From Mesostigma viride (Eukaryota; Streptophyta; Mesostigmatophyceae; Mesostigmatales; Mesostigmataceae): a stretch of DNA of 60,000 bases. The DNA is taken from contig RPFO01000076.1 of assembly GCA_009746045.1 (NCBI GenBank), forward strand, positions 1,366,114 to 1,426,113, written 5' to 3'. This document shows positions 10,651-20,570 of the stretch, piece after piece. The stretch's first letter is position 1. The number at the start of each line of letters is the position of its first letter. The position numbers and the translations under genes are program-made. The notes beneath the pieces were generated by a model. The model saw only the letters and a list, made by a program, of their open reading frames with translations. It was not told where the DNA came from and did not search any database.

Positions 10651-10671
10651 GGGGGATGCTTCGCATCCCCC
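10651..10671. repeat. Short perfect hairpin beyond the LINE
   Basis: GGGGGATGC and GCATCCCCC pair across a TTC loop, followed by AAAAAAGAA. It may be the LINE 3' end structure with a short A tail. Confidence 0.5.
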
Positions 10672-10728
10672 AAAAAAGAAGGTGCAAAGCCGACCGTAAC
10701 TCTAGACTGAAGCTTATGAAGGGGGCTG

Positions 10729-11687
10729 GCTAAACGTTAAAGCAAAAAGGAAAAAGTCGGCCGGGAGACAAATAACGACACGCCGTCTGGGCCTGAAGCA
10801 CCGTAGTCGGTCCGCCAACCCCACCCACCCGGAGGCCAGTCGCCGCCTGGGCCTGCCCCTCAGTGAGACGCCACAGTGTGTTGGATCCCCTGCCCCCCGC
10901 GCCCACCCACCCACCCGGAGGTCCCCTCCCCCGCTCCCCCCGTCAGCGAGGGCCGGCCATGATGCGCTCGCGGATCCGTCCCGGCCCGCACGTACCCACG
11001 CACCCCCACCCACCGGGGCCCGGGCTAAATGTCAAAGAAAAAAGGAAAAAGTCTGGAGACAAATAAAGACACGCCGTCTGGGCCTGAAGCTCCGCAGTAG
11101 GTCCGCCCTCCCCACCCACTTGGAGGCCAGTCGCCGCCTCAATGGGACGCCCCGCCCCGGGCGAGGTCGCAACCCCCCTCCCCCCTCAGCAGTCAGCAAG
11201 ACGCCACAGTGTGCGGGATCCCTCGCTCCCCGCGCCCACCCACCCACCCGAAGGTTCCCCCCCCCTGGACACCCCCCCCCCCTCCGCGAGGGCCGGCCAT
11301 GATGCGCTGGCGGATCCGTCCCCCGCCCCCCCCGCCCCCCCCGCCCCCCCCGCCCACCCACCCACCGGGGCCGGCTAAACGTCAAAGAAAAAAGGAAAAA
11401 GTCAGGAGACAAATGACGACACGCCGTCTGGGCCGGCTGAAGCACCGCGGTTCGCCCTCCCCACCCACCCGGAGGCCTCCCCGCCTCAGTGAGACGGCCC
11501 GCCCCGCCCCTCAGCGAGACGCCAGAGTCTGCGGGATGCCCCGCCTCCCGCGCCCCACCCACCCACCCAGAGGTGCCCCCCCCCCCCGCCCCCCGGCCCC
11601 CGCCCCAGCGAGGGCCGGCCATGATGCGCTGGTGGATCCGTCCCCCGCCCACCCCGCCCACCCACCTACCGGGGCCAGCTAAACGTA
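10729..11687. repeat. GC-rich tandem repeat, about 300-345 bp units
   Basis: Three units each begin with GGCTAAA(C/T)GT then AAAGGAAAAAGTC (about 10729, 11026, 11371). They run through ACACGCCGTCTGGGCC and a C-rich CCCACCCACC part, and end at GGGCCGGCCATGATGCGCT before the next unit. A fourth unit starts at about 11676 and is cut by the TTAA element, resuming at 13574. Long frames here, rich in Pro/Arg or Gly/Arg, come from the GC-rich repeat and carry no domain. Confidence 0.85.
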
Positions 11688-13573
11688 GGGGACGTGGCGC
11701 GCCGAATATTTTCCGCGCCAAAAAATTCGCGGTACCGTCCGTACGGTGTATAATGTGTGCCCGGACCGCTCAACACTCGCGGAGGTGGCCATGGCGGCAT
11801 GCCTTTATGCAATATTAATCGATATGGCACGTAAACAGCTAGAAAAAATGCTTGAATTTCGCAGAAGATTAGTTGATGACCACATTTCATGGCGGAAAGC
11901 TTACGGTTTGCAATATCGCTAATTTCTCGAACGGCTACGGGCGCGGGGGTCCAGGATATAATTTCTCTTGCGGATCATGAAATTTAATGCAGGTTTACGG
12001 CAGCTATTGTGAGGCAACGTAGGCTCTAAAGACCGATTATGAAGCTTACTTAATGGCGTTGTCGAGTTTGTGCCGAAGCTTCCCGGTTTCTTTTACATTT
12101 CCGGCATTCAAGGTAAGAACCTACGCAGGCCTGCGCATGTCGCCTTCGACGTATTCACGGAAGGCGCACCTTCCTTGTTCGCCTGATCAATGGATGATGT
12201 CTTTTATTGTTAGAGCTTGCGTGCCAGTTTATGCATGAAACATTTCCACGCAGGCAGGTGTATTGACGTCGGCCTTTCGCCTTTTTTTCGGGCAGTTTCC
12301 CTGCAGGAAGCGCTCCATTTCTTTCGGTTGCATCGTCAGATTCCTAGCTATTTCGTACAATTTCGTGTAGTTTGTGGCTGGCATGCTAAATGCGCCGAGG
12401 TCAAGTTGTTGGTAATGTGTTGACATTTGTTTTCCATAATCCTTTGGACATGAGCTTGCTCAGACGCTTTGTTATGTGCCGGATCTGACACGCCTGTTTT
12501 AGTAACGACATCCGGCATGTGCCTAGAGGCTAACAAGCTGGCATCAGCTTCTTAGCAAATTGTCATATTGGAAAGGAAGGTGAGAGTGGTTCTTTTGCTG
12601 GCCATACTGCATGAGTGGCATTGCATTAGATAGGTGTTTCCATTGCTTTCCTTGAGCTATAACCATTAAGACTGCCCTGCTATGTGTGCAGCAAGGCAAG
12701 CTGGATAGGATGTGAATGATTGGCAGACAACATGTATGATTTGCTGCCAAGTTTGCAGGCTGCAGTTGCCTCTATTGCTTGGGCAGTCTTTCTAAGGTTT
12801 TTACACGTATACTTGCTGAGTTCTTGGCATAAATTTACATGGTAACCTTGGGCTGAGCATAGTGTATGCTCTCTTGGTGCGTGTATGCCTAGCGATGGTG
12901 TTGCTATGCGCACGCTGGCAAGGCTGGCCATGCTGAGGGCAGGGGAGGGCAGATGAGGTGCCCAGCCTTTTCTTATGTTGTGTGATCGAGTTGGGCATGT
13001 TTTTTGGCTTCTTGGATGGAAAACATGATGTCTAGGTGGCCTTATACACAGAAAAACCTCATTTAGCGTATGTTCAGGTTTTAGCACGCAAAACCTTATA
13101 ACTTGAGCTAGACTTGTCGGAATGACCTGGGACTTGGACCATTGCTGTCCCCCTGTTAGCCGGATTTTCGCTTGATTTTGTGGCCTTATTTGAAGTGTTT
13201 ATGATACATTTATTCCCAATGTCCGGTAAAAAAAGACCTGTTTTGCGGGAAAATTAATAACTGTTCAAGGTTTTGCCATTTCCATGATGTAAATAGCTCA
13301 GCAAGCTACACACTCAGGGAACTACAAATGGTTGATTTTTGGTTGCCAACAAGTGTGTGCATTGGCTGGGGCATACCCAGCCCTAATTAGCGTCTTTTTC
13401 TATTTATAGCGCAATATTGGCGTATACTTGGGGGTAGTACCCCCAACAAGTGCATGGACAACTCACAAGAGATGTTATTTAGTGCCCGCAATCATATTTC
13501 AGCATTGTGCAAATGAATTTCAAGTGTTATTACCATAGTTCAATTTTTAAGGGTTTTGGGGTGCCACCTCCCC
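11688..13573 (+). mobile_element. TTAA-flanked 1.9 kb element, copy 2 (complete)
   Basis: It is inserted in the GC-rich tandem repeat: the left flank ends in AAACGTA and the right flank resumes TTAAAGAAAAAGG. An intact unit reads AAACGTTAAAG, so the target was TTAA and the left copy lost two bases. The ends GGGGACGTGGC and GCCACCTCCCC are imperfect inverted repeats (11 of 14). TTAA targeting is the hallmark of piggyBac-type transposons, so this looks like a non-autonomous relative; no transposase frame is present. The shared block at 11714-11732 and TGGCCATGGCG at 11786-11796 identify the family. Confidence 0.65.
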
Positions 13574-13720
13574 TTAAAGAAAAAGGAAAAAGTCGGGAGA
13601 CAAATAACCACACGCCGTCTGGGCCTGAAGCACCGCAGTCGGCCCTCCCCACCCACCCGGAGGCCTCCCCGCCTCAGTGAGACGGCCCGCCCCGGGCGAG
13701 GTGCCCCCCCCCCCCGCGAA
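13574..13720. repeat. GC-rich tandem repeat, resumed unit
   Basis: It continues the interrupted unit: AAAGGAAAAAGTC, ACACGCCGTCTGGGCC, then the C-rich tract. It matches the unit starting at 11371 most closely. Confidence 0.85.
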
Positions 13721-13930
13721 AAGGCGAAAACCGTCATGACGACCGTCACTCTAGTTGTCGTTGTTGTTGTTGTTGTGTCCCATGCTGTAGGCGACCTAGT
13801 TGATGTTGTCGTTCGACCTACTAGAGGCGACCCACCTACTAGAGGCCGGTGAAGCCGACCGACACCAGGCCGTCACTCTTTAATAGGCGACGCAGTTTTG
13901 TCGTTCCGACACGTGGCAGTTAGCATATTG
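13721..13930. other. Unassigned, short direct repeats
   Basis: It contains a (GTT)n-like run (about 13756-13777) and a duplicated CCTACTAGAGGC phrase near 13818 and 13835. No gene recognised. Confidence 0.4.
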
Positions 13931-14436
13931 GGGCACCAATGTATGTGCTAGATGGATGCAGGTTGAGGAGACCTTTCCAACGCCGTGTCAACCGCCTAGA
14001 ACAGAGGAGGGACTAGAGAGACATCAGGTCCCGAAGTGCTGCCGACCGGTGAGCGGGGGCGGTGCACTCTCAGGGCATAGTGGACAGGACACGTGGCAGG
14101 CAGTGCCTGCACAGGCTTAGCGTGAACCATCACGTGACTGGGACACGGTGTACTGAGGACGCAACGGTCCTGTGGCTAGTAGATCGAAGCCAGTAGCCAG
14201 CCAGCAGGTCTGCAAGGATGTAAGTCCATGCAGAACTGTGGCAGGTCCTGTGCTACCCTAGACACAGGATAGCCAGAGATTCCTGTATGCTGCCTGCAAA
14301 AAGGATGCAGGGCAGCGATATGAGGCTCTGGCACAGTAGCGTTGCACAGCGTTGCTCATGACCGAGGAACAAGGATGGAACCAGGTTGCATATAGCTCGA
14401 GGCTCAACGAGGCAAGGAGCGTCTTCACACACGAAC
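13931..14436 (+). repeat. Dispersed repeat shared with 41066-41500
   Basis: Blocks such as ACCTTTCCAACGCCGTG, ATAGTGGACAGGACACGTGG and CAGGTCTGCAAGGAT occur in the same order here and at 41090-41330, with substitutions and indels between them. The other copy lies just upstream of a two-ORF retroelement, so this may be a leader or LTR relic of the same family. Confidence 0.6.
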
Positions 14437-14841
14437 TGTAACGTGCCAAACCCATCGGCCAGGCACGTTGGGAAAGATCGTTTCTATCTACGGGACCATC
14501 GTCCCGGTTTGTTGCCTGCCTGAGAGGGGAAGGGAATCACTATACTATGGGCTACTTGCTGTCATCACAGCGTAGGCCCAGAGGCATTATAATGATTACC
14601 TTCTTGTGTTCTTGCAATTGCAGTTGAACAAGATTATGCGTCAGACATGATTGTATTAAAAGGAATAGATTCGTAGCTCAGATTATAACTGAGGTGGGTG
14701 AGTCGGCGGATTGGCGGACGACTGTCTTGTCCATCGTCCTCGCACGCCTTTATGCCAAGCAGTGCCACTAGGTCGGCACTGCTATTCCAACCCTTGTGGC
14801 CCGGAACATTCCATGCGAATATTCCACGCCTAATTTACGTT
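14437..14841 (+). repeat. LTR-like repeat, copy 1 (about 405 bp)
   Basis: Nearly identical to 33183-33585. It starts TGTAACGTGCC and ends in TTTACG followed by TT, where the other copy ends in CA. There is no primer site or coding region beside it, so it looks like a solo LTR or an end fragment. The frames within are not conserved coding. Confidence 0.7.
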
Positions 14842-16681
14842 ACTGTAGTGGGCCGAACTACTGGTCGAACATAGGGCTGATTGACCTCTAACCATGTCCG
14901 TGGTAACCATCGTTACGTTATTATGCCATCGGACACACATCCATCGATAAATATCCCCATGTCACCAATATTGCTCTAGATCTCCATTGTCGGCATCCTC
15001 GTATACGCATGCAGAGGTGTGCCGGAAGGTATGGACTTCAAACCACCTTAGGTATCTATCTCTTTTTGCACGTATCTTTTTATCTATGTAAATCATTTTG
15101 CCAAACTTCCAAGTGCTCGCTAGGCTCGACCCTAGTCGGCACGCTACACTCCTCCCCCCTTATCAGGGAAGGGAGCCCACTCCCTTCGAGCGAAGGTTTC
15201 AAATAGTTTGGCTCATACTCTATCCAAACCTTGGCCTCGTTACCTTCTCCCTAGGCTTCCATTCGTCACGCATCAAGCCGGGTATCCGCTGGAGCCCACC
15301 CTATATAGTGATTCGAGGCGGGCGCGCACGATCGGGGGCACGATCGGACGGCGGGCGCGCACGATCCTAGCCACAGCGATCGGGGGCATGATCCTGGGCA
15401 CTAGCGATCGGAGGGGGGCCGCGCTCGAATAGGGACTCTCCCCACGGATAGGCCTGTCCCGTCAGGATTTGTTTCCTTAGGTCGCCCAAGTGTCCAGCTC
15501 TAAGACCTTGGTCCCTAACTATCTACCGGGCCGAAGAACCCGGGCGGGCGTAAGGCCCTCCTATACTACCGAGGAAGCCCTCGGTCGGGCCTAGAGCCCT
15601 AAGATGGAACACAGGGCTCTAGAAGTGTTCATGAGCTGGTCCCGCCAGGCCTTAAGCTTCAGCCTACTATATGATTTCAGGCATCCGCCCTGGGTTACAC
15701 CAGTTTCATGAACAATCCTATACCCGTTCCTTGAGAGCAGCTTATATCCGCTCAACATTCATAGAGGGTGGATCCGGCAAGCCTATAATAGCTGTTGATC
15801 GTGCTGGTCCATTTGGTGGTTTGAAGACATCCATTGTGATGCCATGCGACTGTGAGGCAGGTAGTCCTGGCCGTTGCTGGGATGTCTGGCCATGCGCCAG
15901 ACTAGCTTGATCAGTTACTTGACGTTTACGCCGAAATCGTGACGATACATATCAAAGTTGCTTGGGGTTGTTGTCGTCTGAATTGTCGACTGAATCAGGA
16001 GAAGCCGTACGTGAACCGGTGGCTGTGTTGATAGCGTGCAACTCGGTCATATCGGAGAATAACCGCATGTTGATGGTGCAGTCAGACCGTGCACCGCTGA
16101 ATTGATTACTTGATGTAGCGTCCCGTGTTCAGCGACCGGGAAATCAGCGTTCAGCGACGAAGAGTGCGTGATGGGCGCCACTCAAACCTGCAAGATTGTG
16201 TGCATGGGTTGGTTGCGCTTGTGGTCGTGCAGAAGCATGGCATATTATACAAACAAAAGTCAGGCTGACTCTCAGGGTGGCAAGAAGCCAACCCCAAGAG
16301 AAAGAAGGGAGACAACAACTGCATGACATATTAACAACTTCGACCATGCACAGCTGAATAAGACGATAAGACTCCACATATAGTAGTAGTAAGCTCTGGA
16401 ATGATGCCAACTGCTGAGGGCAGCCATCGCTGGCCAGCAGCCGTGCAGGGAAAAGGAAAAGACAACTACTAAGTACCACACAGATCTGTCAAGTACTATA
16501 TATTCTGACACTCATACTATATTCTGAAGGCCCTGCACATGTTGTCGTTTCATCACAACCTTGTCAGACTCCTCCCCCCCCCCTAAATGGATCTGGAGAC
16601 AGTACTATGATGTCGACAGATTCGTCGCGCCTCCGCAACACACTATAGGGACGAGTCAATCAGTCAATGCCATATTAGTAT
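14842..16681. other. Unassigned, non-coding debris
   Basis: No domain recognised. A GC-rich patch at 15315-15420 repeats GCGGGCGCGCACGATC twice with several CGATCGGGGGC words. The stretch from about 15460 to 15720 is rich in short inverted words (CCGAGG, CCTCGG). Open frames are under 115 codons with no family signature. It abuts the left end of the PAT-like element at 16682. Confidence 0.45.
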
Positions 16682-16888
16682 TTGGTGAGCTATGCTCATT
16701 TTATCTATGACTAACCTGCTGAGCGGAGAATGCAACGCCGTATAGCACCAAAAGAAAAAATAATTTTAGAAAAAATATTTTTTGTGCTGGCACCTGTACC
16801 CCAGCCACCCAGGTAGGGGTTGGCTGGAGAGGTGGTTGCTATAAAGGGTGGGCTTCCATTCTAGGGAAGCAGGTTGTTTCTTTTGCCT
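16682..16888 (+). repeat. PAT element B, left repeat A1
   Basis: 207 bp matching A2 at 24346-24555 and, inverted, 33599-33789. It contains an A/T tract (AAAAAATAATTTTAGAAAAA) and a TATA-like box. Confidence 0.92.
16840..16846 (+). promoter_or_regulatory. TATA-like box in repeat A1
   Basis: TATAAAG, conserved as TATAAAAG in A2 (24507-24514) and in the inverted copy (33623-33630). It lies about 115 bp before the gag start, a suitable place to drive the element's transcript. Confidence 0.5.
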
Positions 16889-16956
16889 GAGAACCTCAAG
16901 TGACCACATAAAAAAAAACAAAACGCAGTATAACACATCAAGCATTATAACCCACC

Positions 16957-17141
16957 ATGACCTCAGTGTCAGCCCCAGAGCGAAATTTCATAGCAAAGCT
17001 CAAGCAAGAAGCCAGGGAGGGATGCACCCCAAAGGAGGCCGCAAATGCGGTCCAGAAGATCCTAGGGGAGGGGCATTGGCTAGAGCGGATCCAGAAGCTC
17101 AATCCGGGGCATGCCAAGAACGTCATGGACGTGTTGGAGAA
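16957..17141 (+). pseudogene. PAT element B gag-like ORF, 5' piece
   Basis: The first 62 codons of the element's first ORF (start MTSVSAPERNF), 68 bp after repeat A1. The frame is cut at VLE by the nested element at 17142. Removing 17142-19102 joins it in frame to KRGFVSDWD at 19103. I recognise no domain; the position before RT makes it the gag-like protein. The reading beyond 17141 in the same frame belongs to the insert. Confidence 0.7.
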
Positions 17142-17559
17142 TCGGGGTTCTTTGAACGGAGTTTCTTCTATACGTGAATGCGGGAACAAGAGGCCGCTGG
17201 ATGAGCGGCTTATAGGTCGTAGTGTTTTCTCGTAGCTGTTTGGCTAGAGCTTTTGTGATTAGTAGATGCAGTATAGTGCATGGTTGAAAAATGAATTAAA
17301 TAAAATGTGCGTTCCGCGCTTGGGTTGATTATACCTGGGCGGAACGGGGCGTGAGGTGCAGTGCCCCTGAAAAGAACAACCTACGCATTATTTAATACTA
17401 GCCGTGCAGATTCGGGATATTCTACCCCCGGTCTGTACGGTTAGCGTCTTACTAGCATCACTGAACATAAGGGTTTAATGACGTCAGTTAGCTAGGGATA
17501 AGGGAGGTTTTGCGACTAAAAGCCGCTCTGGCTGGTTTTGTCGGCCTCTTTCTTTGCTC
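17142..17559 (+). repeat. Nested element repeat A1
   Basis: 418 bp, visually near-identical to 18525-18942, including an AATTAAATAAAATG run and GATGAGCGGCTTATAGGTCG. Confidence 0.93.
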
Positions 17560-18401
17560 GTTGTCGTTGCGGCGGCAGCCGCAGCTATGGGTGCTGCGGA
17601 GCGAAATCCCAAAAGCACTGGTTGCACCGGCCACTTGGCCAGTGGTGAGACTTCCAGTTGTTAACCGGCCAGGCGTAGTTCCTCGGCCGGTTAACTAAAA
17701 GAAAAGAAAATGATTACCTCCGGTCCGCACCTTTTCCCCAGCTTGGGGTCTTTGGTGGGCCGGGTGCCGTGACAGGTGCTCAACTGTCGCTTGGTCGGCC
17801 CAGTGCGCGAGCTGGTGCTCCGTACCTGGGGATGCTTGCACCCCGGGTTGGAGCCGGATGGCTGGCACTGGCGACCCGTGTCTCGGTCCGCGGCCTGAGG
17901 CTTTTTCTTCGGAAATTGCTGCTGGCCAGCAGACTTTGCAATTGCCTTCCGCCGAGGGGGGGGTGGTTGGGGCTGGGGACGGCGATGGGAAAAGGGCCTA
18001 AGCTAGAAATTCTTTTCCCCACGCATAGAAACCTCGGGGGGGAATGCGGTCTTGGCTGAACGGACTCTCGTTCAGCCAGGTGCCTGGGGCTGTGGCCTCG
18101 GGCATCCGGGCTGGCGGGGCCTGGGCTAGGTCCACGTTTTTTCTCGAAGCACCCCGGGTCTATGGGGGGACGGCCATAGCGGTACCGACTCGGGGCCCCG
18201 AGAGGGGTCATGATAGGCTGGCCGTGCGCAATCGCAGTGCAAATGCGCTGGGCCTTTTTGGGCCTGGCCATGCATCCACAGCCGCCGGGCACACGCCTCC
18301 CGATGTGGGGGGGCTCCCGTTTTGCGGCAGGGCGGTCACTTGTGACAACGAGCAAGGTGGAGTGCGGCTTCAAGGGAAAGCCAGGGCGGGGGTGATTGGG
18401 C

Positions 18402-18524
18402 AACGTACTTCATGAAGGGCCTTGAACGGCGTGCCTCCGGGCATGTCAAACGTGTCACATGTATGCTTCCACTTATTGTTTTAATGAAGATGCTGGTTTT
18501 TGTGGGAGCTACGTGGGACATGAA
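18402..18524 (+). repeat. Nested element repeat B1
   Basis: 123 bp matching 18980-19102 with a few substitutions (for example GAACGGCG versus GAGCGGCG). Confidence 0.92.
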
Positions 18525-18942
18525 TCGGGGTTCTTTGAACGGAGTTTCTTCTATACGTGAATGCGGGAACAAGAGGCCGCTGGATGAGCGGCTTATAGGT
18601 CGTAGTGTTTTCTCGTAGCTGTTTGGCTAGAGCTTTTGTGATTAGTAGATGCAGTATAGTGCATGGTTGAAAAATGAATTAAATAAAATGTGCGTTCCGC
18701 GCTTGGGTTGATTATACCTGGGCGGAACGGGGCGTGAGGTGCAGTGCCCCTGAAAAGAACAACCTACGCATTATTTAATACTAGCCGTGCAGATTCGGGA
18801 TATTCTACCCCCGGTCTGTACGGTTAGCGTCTTACTAGCATCACTGAACATAAGGGTTTAATGACGTCAGTTAGCTAGGGATAAGGGAGGTTTTGCGACT
18901 AAAAGCCGCTCTGGCTGGTTTTGTCGGCCTCTTTCTTTGCTC
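18525..18942 (+). repeat. Nested element repeat A2
   Basis: Second copy of the 418-bp A repeat, directly adjoining B1. Confidence 0.93.
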
Positions 18943-18979
18943 CCCACCCACCCACCCTTGTCTTGGTTGCCTCTAGGGG

Positions 18980-19102
18980 AACGTACTTCATGAAGGGCCT
19001 TGAGCGGCGTGCCTCCGGGCATGTCAAATGTGTCACATGTATGCTTCCACTTATTGTTTTAATGAAGATGCTGGTTTTTGTGGGAGCTACGTGGGACATG
19101 AA
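18980..19102 (+). repeat. Nested element repeat B2
   Basis: Second copy of the 123-bp B repeat; its last base is the right end of the nested element. Confidence 0.92.
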
Positions 19103-19709
19103 AAGGGGGTTTGTCAGCGACTGGGATGGGGAGGAGGCCCTGGCCGATGTGCTAGCAGCGCAACTGGGGGAGGCTATTGCAGAGCCAGATCCACCAGTGT
19201 CAGCAGGTGGGGTGGGAGCTGGGGGTGTTCCCCCTTCGGCAGGTGGAAGCGGAGGGGCGGGGCATGGTGGACCGGGCGCTGGCGAGGAGGATGGCGCCCC
19301 TGGGGCGATCGACCAGGATGTGGCGGACCTAGACCGGAACATAGGTCGGCTGCTGGGGACCGAGACGGGCTATGCAACGCCAGCGGGAGGGCTTCCATCC
19401 CGCCCGGGCAACGGCCTCGCACTGCCGGAGATATTGGCGACCTGATATCGGCCATGTCGAAGCTGCTGGACCAGGCAAAGACTCCAGCAACTGCAAGCCC
19501 AGCCACAGCGGCGACTGCTGGCAGGCTGGCGCGCACGAAGGGGGTGGCGCTGAGCGGGCATGCAGTGCCGGTCCTGGTGAGCAATATGCTGGAGGCAGTG
19601 CTGCCGGGGATGCTGGACTACGCAGAGAGCGTGGGGGGGAAGTCAATCCGTGCATCGTTAATGCTGACGATGCACGGCAGCTCAGCCAGCGGGGAGAGGA
19701 GGATGCTGC
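19103..19709 (+). pseudogene. PAT element B gag-like ORF, middle piece
   Basis: It continues from the 5' piece as KRGFVSDWDGEEALADVL, then a Gly/Ala/Pro-rich low-complexity stretch, then DLDRNIGRLLGTETG. A frame change between about 19390 and 19440 is needed to continue into DLISAMSKLLDQAK and VSNMLEAVLPGMLDYAES. The latter frame runs to RRML and is cut by the 536-bp palindromic element. Helical, Leu-rich segments would fit an assembly domain, but no family is recognised. The frame change is most simply a one-base indel. Confidence 0.65.
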
Positions 19710-19915
19710 AGTTAGGTTAAATAGTGACGGAACCTTTTGCCGCCTGTGGCAAATCGGTCCGTAACACTATTTTGCCCGGAATAACCACTTCCGAGCACCC
19801 AAGTTAATTCGGCCGAATTAACTTGGGTGCTCGGAAGTGGTTATTCCGGGCAAAATAGTGTTACGGACCGATTTGCCTCAGGCGGCAAAAGGTTCCGTCA
19901 CTATTTAACCTAACT
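19710..19915. repeat. Palindromic terminal repeat P1
   Basis: Two arms of about 103 bases pair with about one mismatch (GCCTGTGGC against GCCTGAGGC). The centre is TTAATTCGGCCGAATTAA with no loop. Confidence 0.93.
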
Positions 19916-19941
19916 AAAACCTGTGCACCTTGGAGGTCAGG

Positions 19942-19952
19942 GGTTCGAATCC
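19942..19952 (+). promoter_or_regulatory. Pol III B-box-like motif in the 536-bp element core
   Basis: GGTTCGAATCC is a perfect match to the tRNA T-arm/B-box consensus. The flanking bases do not form a proper T stem (G-G clash), so a whole tRNA is not present. It may be a tRNA-derived fragment or primer-site relic. Confidence 0.35.
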
Positions 19953-20039
19953 GGACAGCTCCGGCGCATTTAGTGGTGCGTGCTCAGTGGCCCAGGCGGA
20001 TGTCTCATATTCAACCCACCGTCCACGAGGCCAGGTTTT

Positions 20040-20245
20040 AGTTAGGTTAAATAGTGCCGGAACCTTTTGCCCACTGAGGCACATCGGTCCGTCACACTAT
20101 TTTGCCCGGAATAACCACTTCCGAGCACCCAAGTTAATTCGGCCGAATTAACTTGGGTGCTCGGAAGTGGTTATTCCGGGCAAAATAGTGTGACGGACCG
20201 ATGTGCCTCAGTGGGCAAAAGGTTCCGGCACTATTTAACCTAACT
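20040..20245. repeat. Palindromic terminal repeat P2
   Basis: The two arms are perfectly complementary. It differs from P1 at several positions in the outer arm (for example GTGCCGG versus GTGACGG), each matched by the complementary change in its own other arm. Confidence 0.93.
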
Positions 20246-20250
20246 GCTGC

Positions 20251-20564
20251 TCCTGCAGATGGCAGGAATTCTGGACACGATGGTGACAGAATTTGGCTAC
20301 TGGGCCACGCCACGCTCCGAAGTAATTCTGGAGCTGGCAGCAGCCGAGTACCTGGCAAAGCTGATCACGGCATGCCAGCTGGTGGATGTGGGGTCGACGG
20401 GTTGGAAGGGGACTCCGTCGGCAATGCTGCCATTCCAGGAGGGTGGAGCAATGCTGGCGTCTCCGGCGGTGCGGGCGGCGATGAGCATGGGGAAGCTGCA
20501 GCACAAGCTGGAGCAGGGTCCCGGCAAGAAGGGGCAGGGCGGCCCGTCCAACAACAACAAGTGA
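20251..20564 (+). pseudogene. PAT element B gag-like ORF, 3' piece
   Basis: In frame after removal of the 536-bp insert: QMAGILDTMVTEF onward, ending GGPSNNNK and a TGA. It is part of the gag-like ORF, about 105 residues, with hydrophobic helix-like segments and a basic, Gly/Lys-rich tail that could bind nucleic acid. No zinc knuckle is seen. Confidence 0.65.
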
Positions 20565-20570
20565 GGGAGC

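Larger units (their letters stand above)
17142..19102 (+). mobile_element. Nested non-autonomous PAT-like element, 1.96 kb
   Basis: It has its own split repeats: A1 17142-17559 (418 bp), interior 17560-18401, B1 18402-18524 (123 bp), A2 18525-18942 (418 bp), a short CCCACCC-containing spacer, and B2 18980-19102 (123 bp). B1 abuts A2 (GACATGAA then TCGGGG), as in the outer element. There is no target duplication. The interior encodes no RT or recombinase that I can see, so it must have depended on another element's enzymes. Excision in silico restores the outer gag frame exactly, which fixes both ends. Confidence 0.88.
19710..20245. mobile_element. 536-bp TRIM-like element with palindromic terminal repeats
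   Basis: Two 206-bp repeats (19710-19915 and 20040-20245) flank a 124-bp core (19916-20039). Each repeat is itself a palindrome starting AGTTAGGTTAAATAGTG and ending with the reverse complement. The element is bordered by a 5-bp direct duplication GCTGC (19705-19709, 20246-20250). Removing the element and one duplication restores the host frame as RRMLLLQMAGILDTM. Size, direct terminal repeats and 5-bp duplication are those of TRIMs (miniature LTR retrotransposons), but palindromic LTRs are not usual. An alternative reading is two foldback MITEs around a spacer, moved as a unit. Confidence 0.8.

Noticed and set aside
10714-11818. Several frames of 100-230 codons rich in Arg, Gly and Pro on both strands
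   Set aside because: They arise from the GC-rich tandem repeat, which lacks stops. No domain is present and the frames overlap on opposite strands.
17780-18403. 207-codon minus-strand frame inside the nested PAT-like element
   Set aside because: Pro/Arg-rich with no RT, recombinase or gag motif; likely an effect of GC-rich sequence. The interior is better called non-coding.
19930-20040. A functional tRNA gene in the palindromic element core
   Set aside because: Only the B-box matches; T stem, acceptor and anticodon stems do not pair, and box order is reversed.
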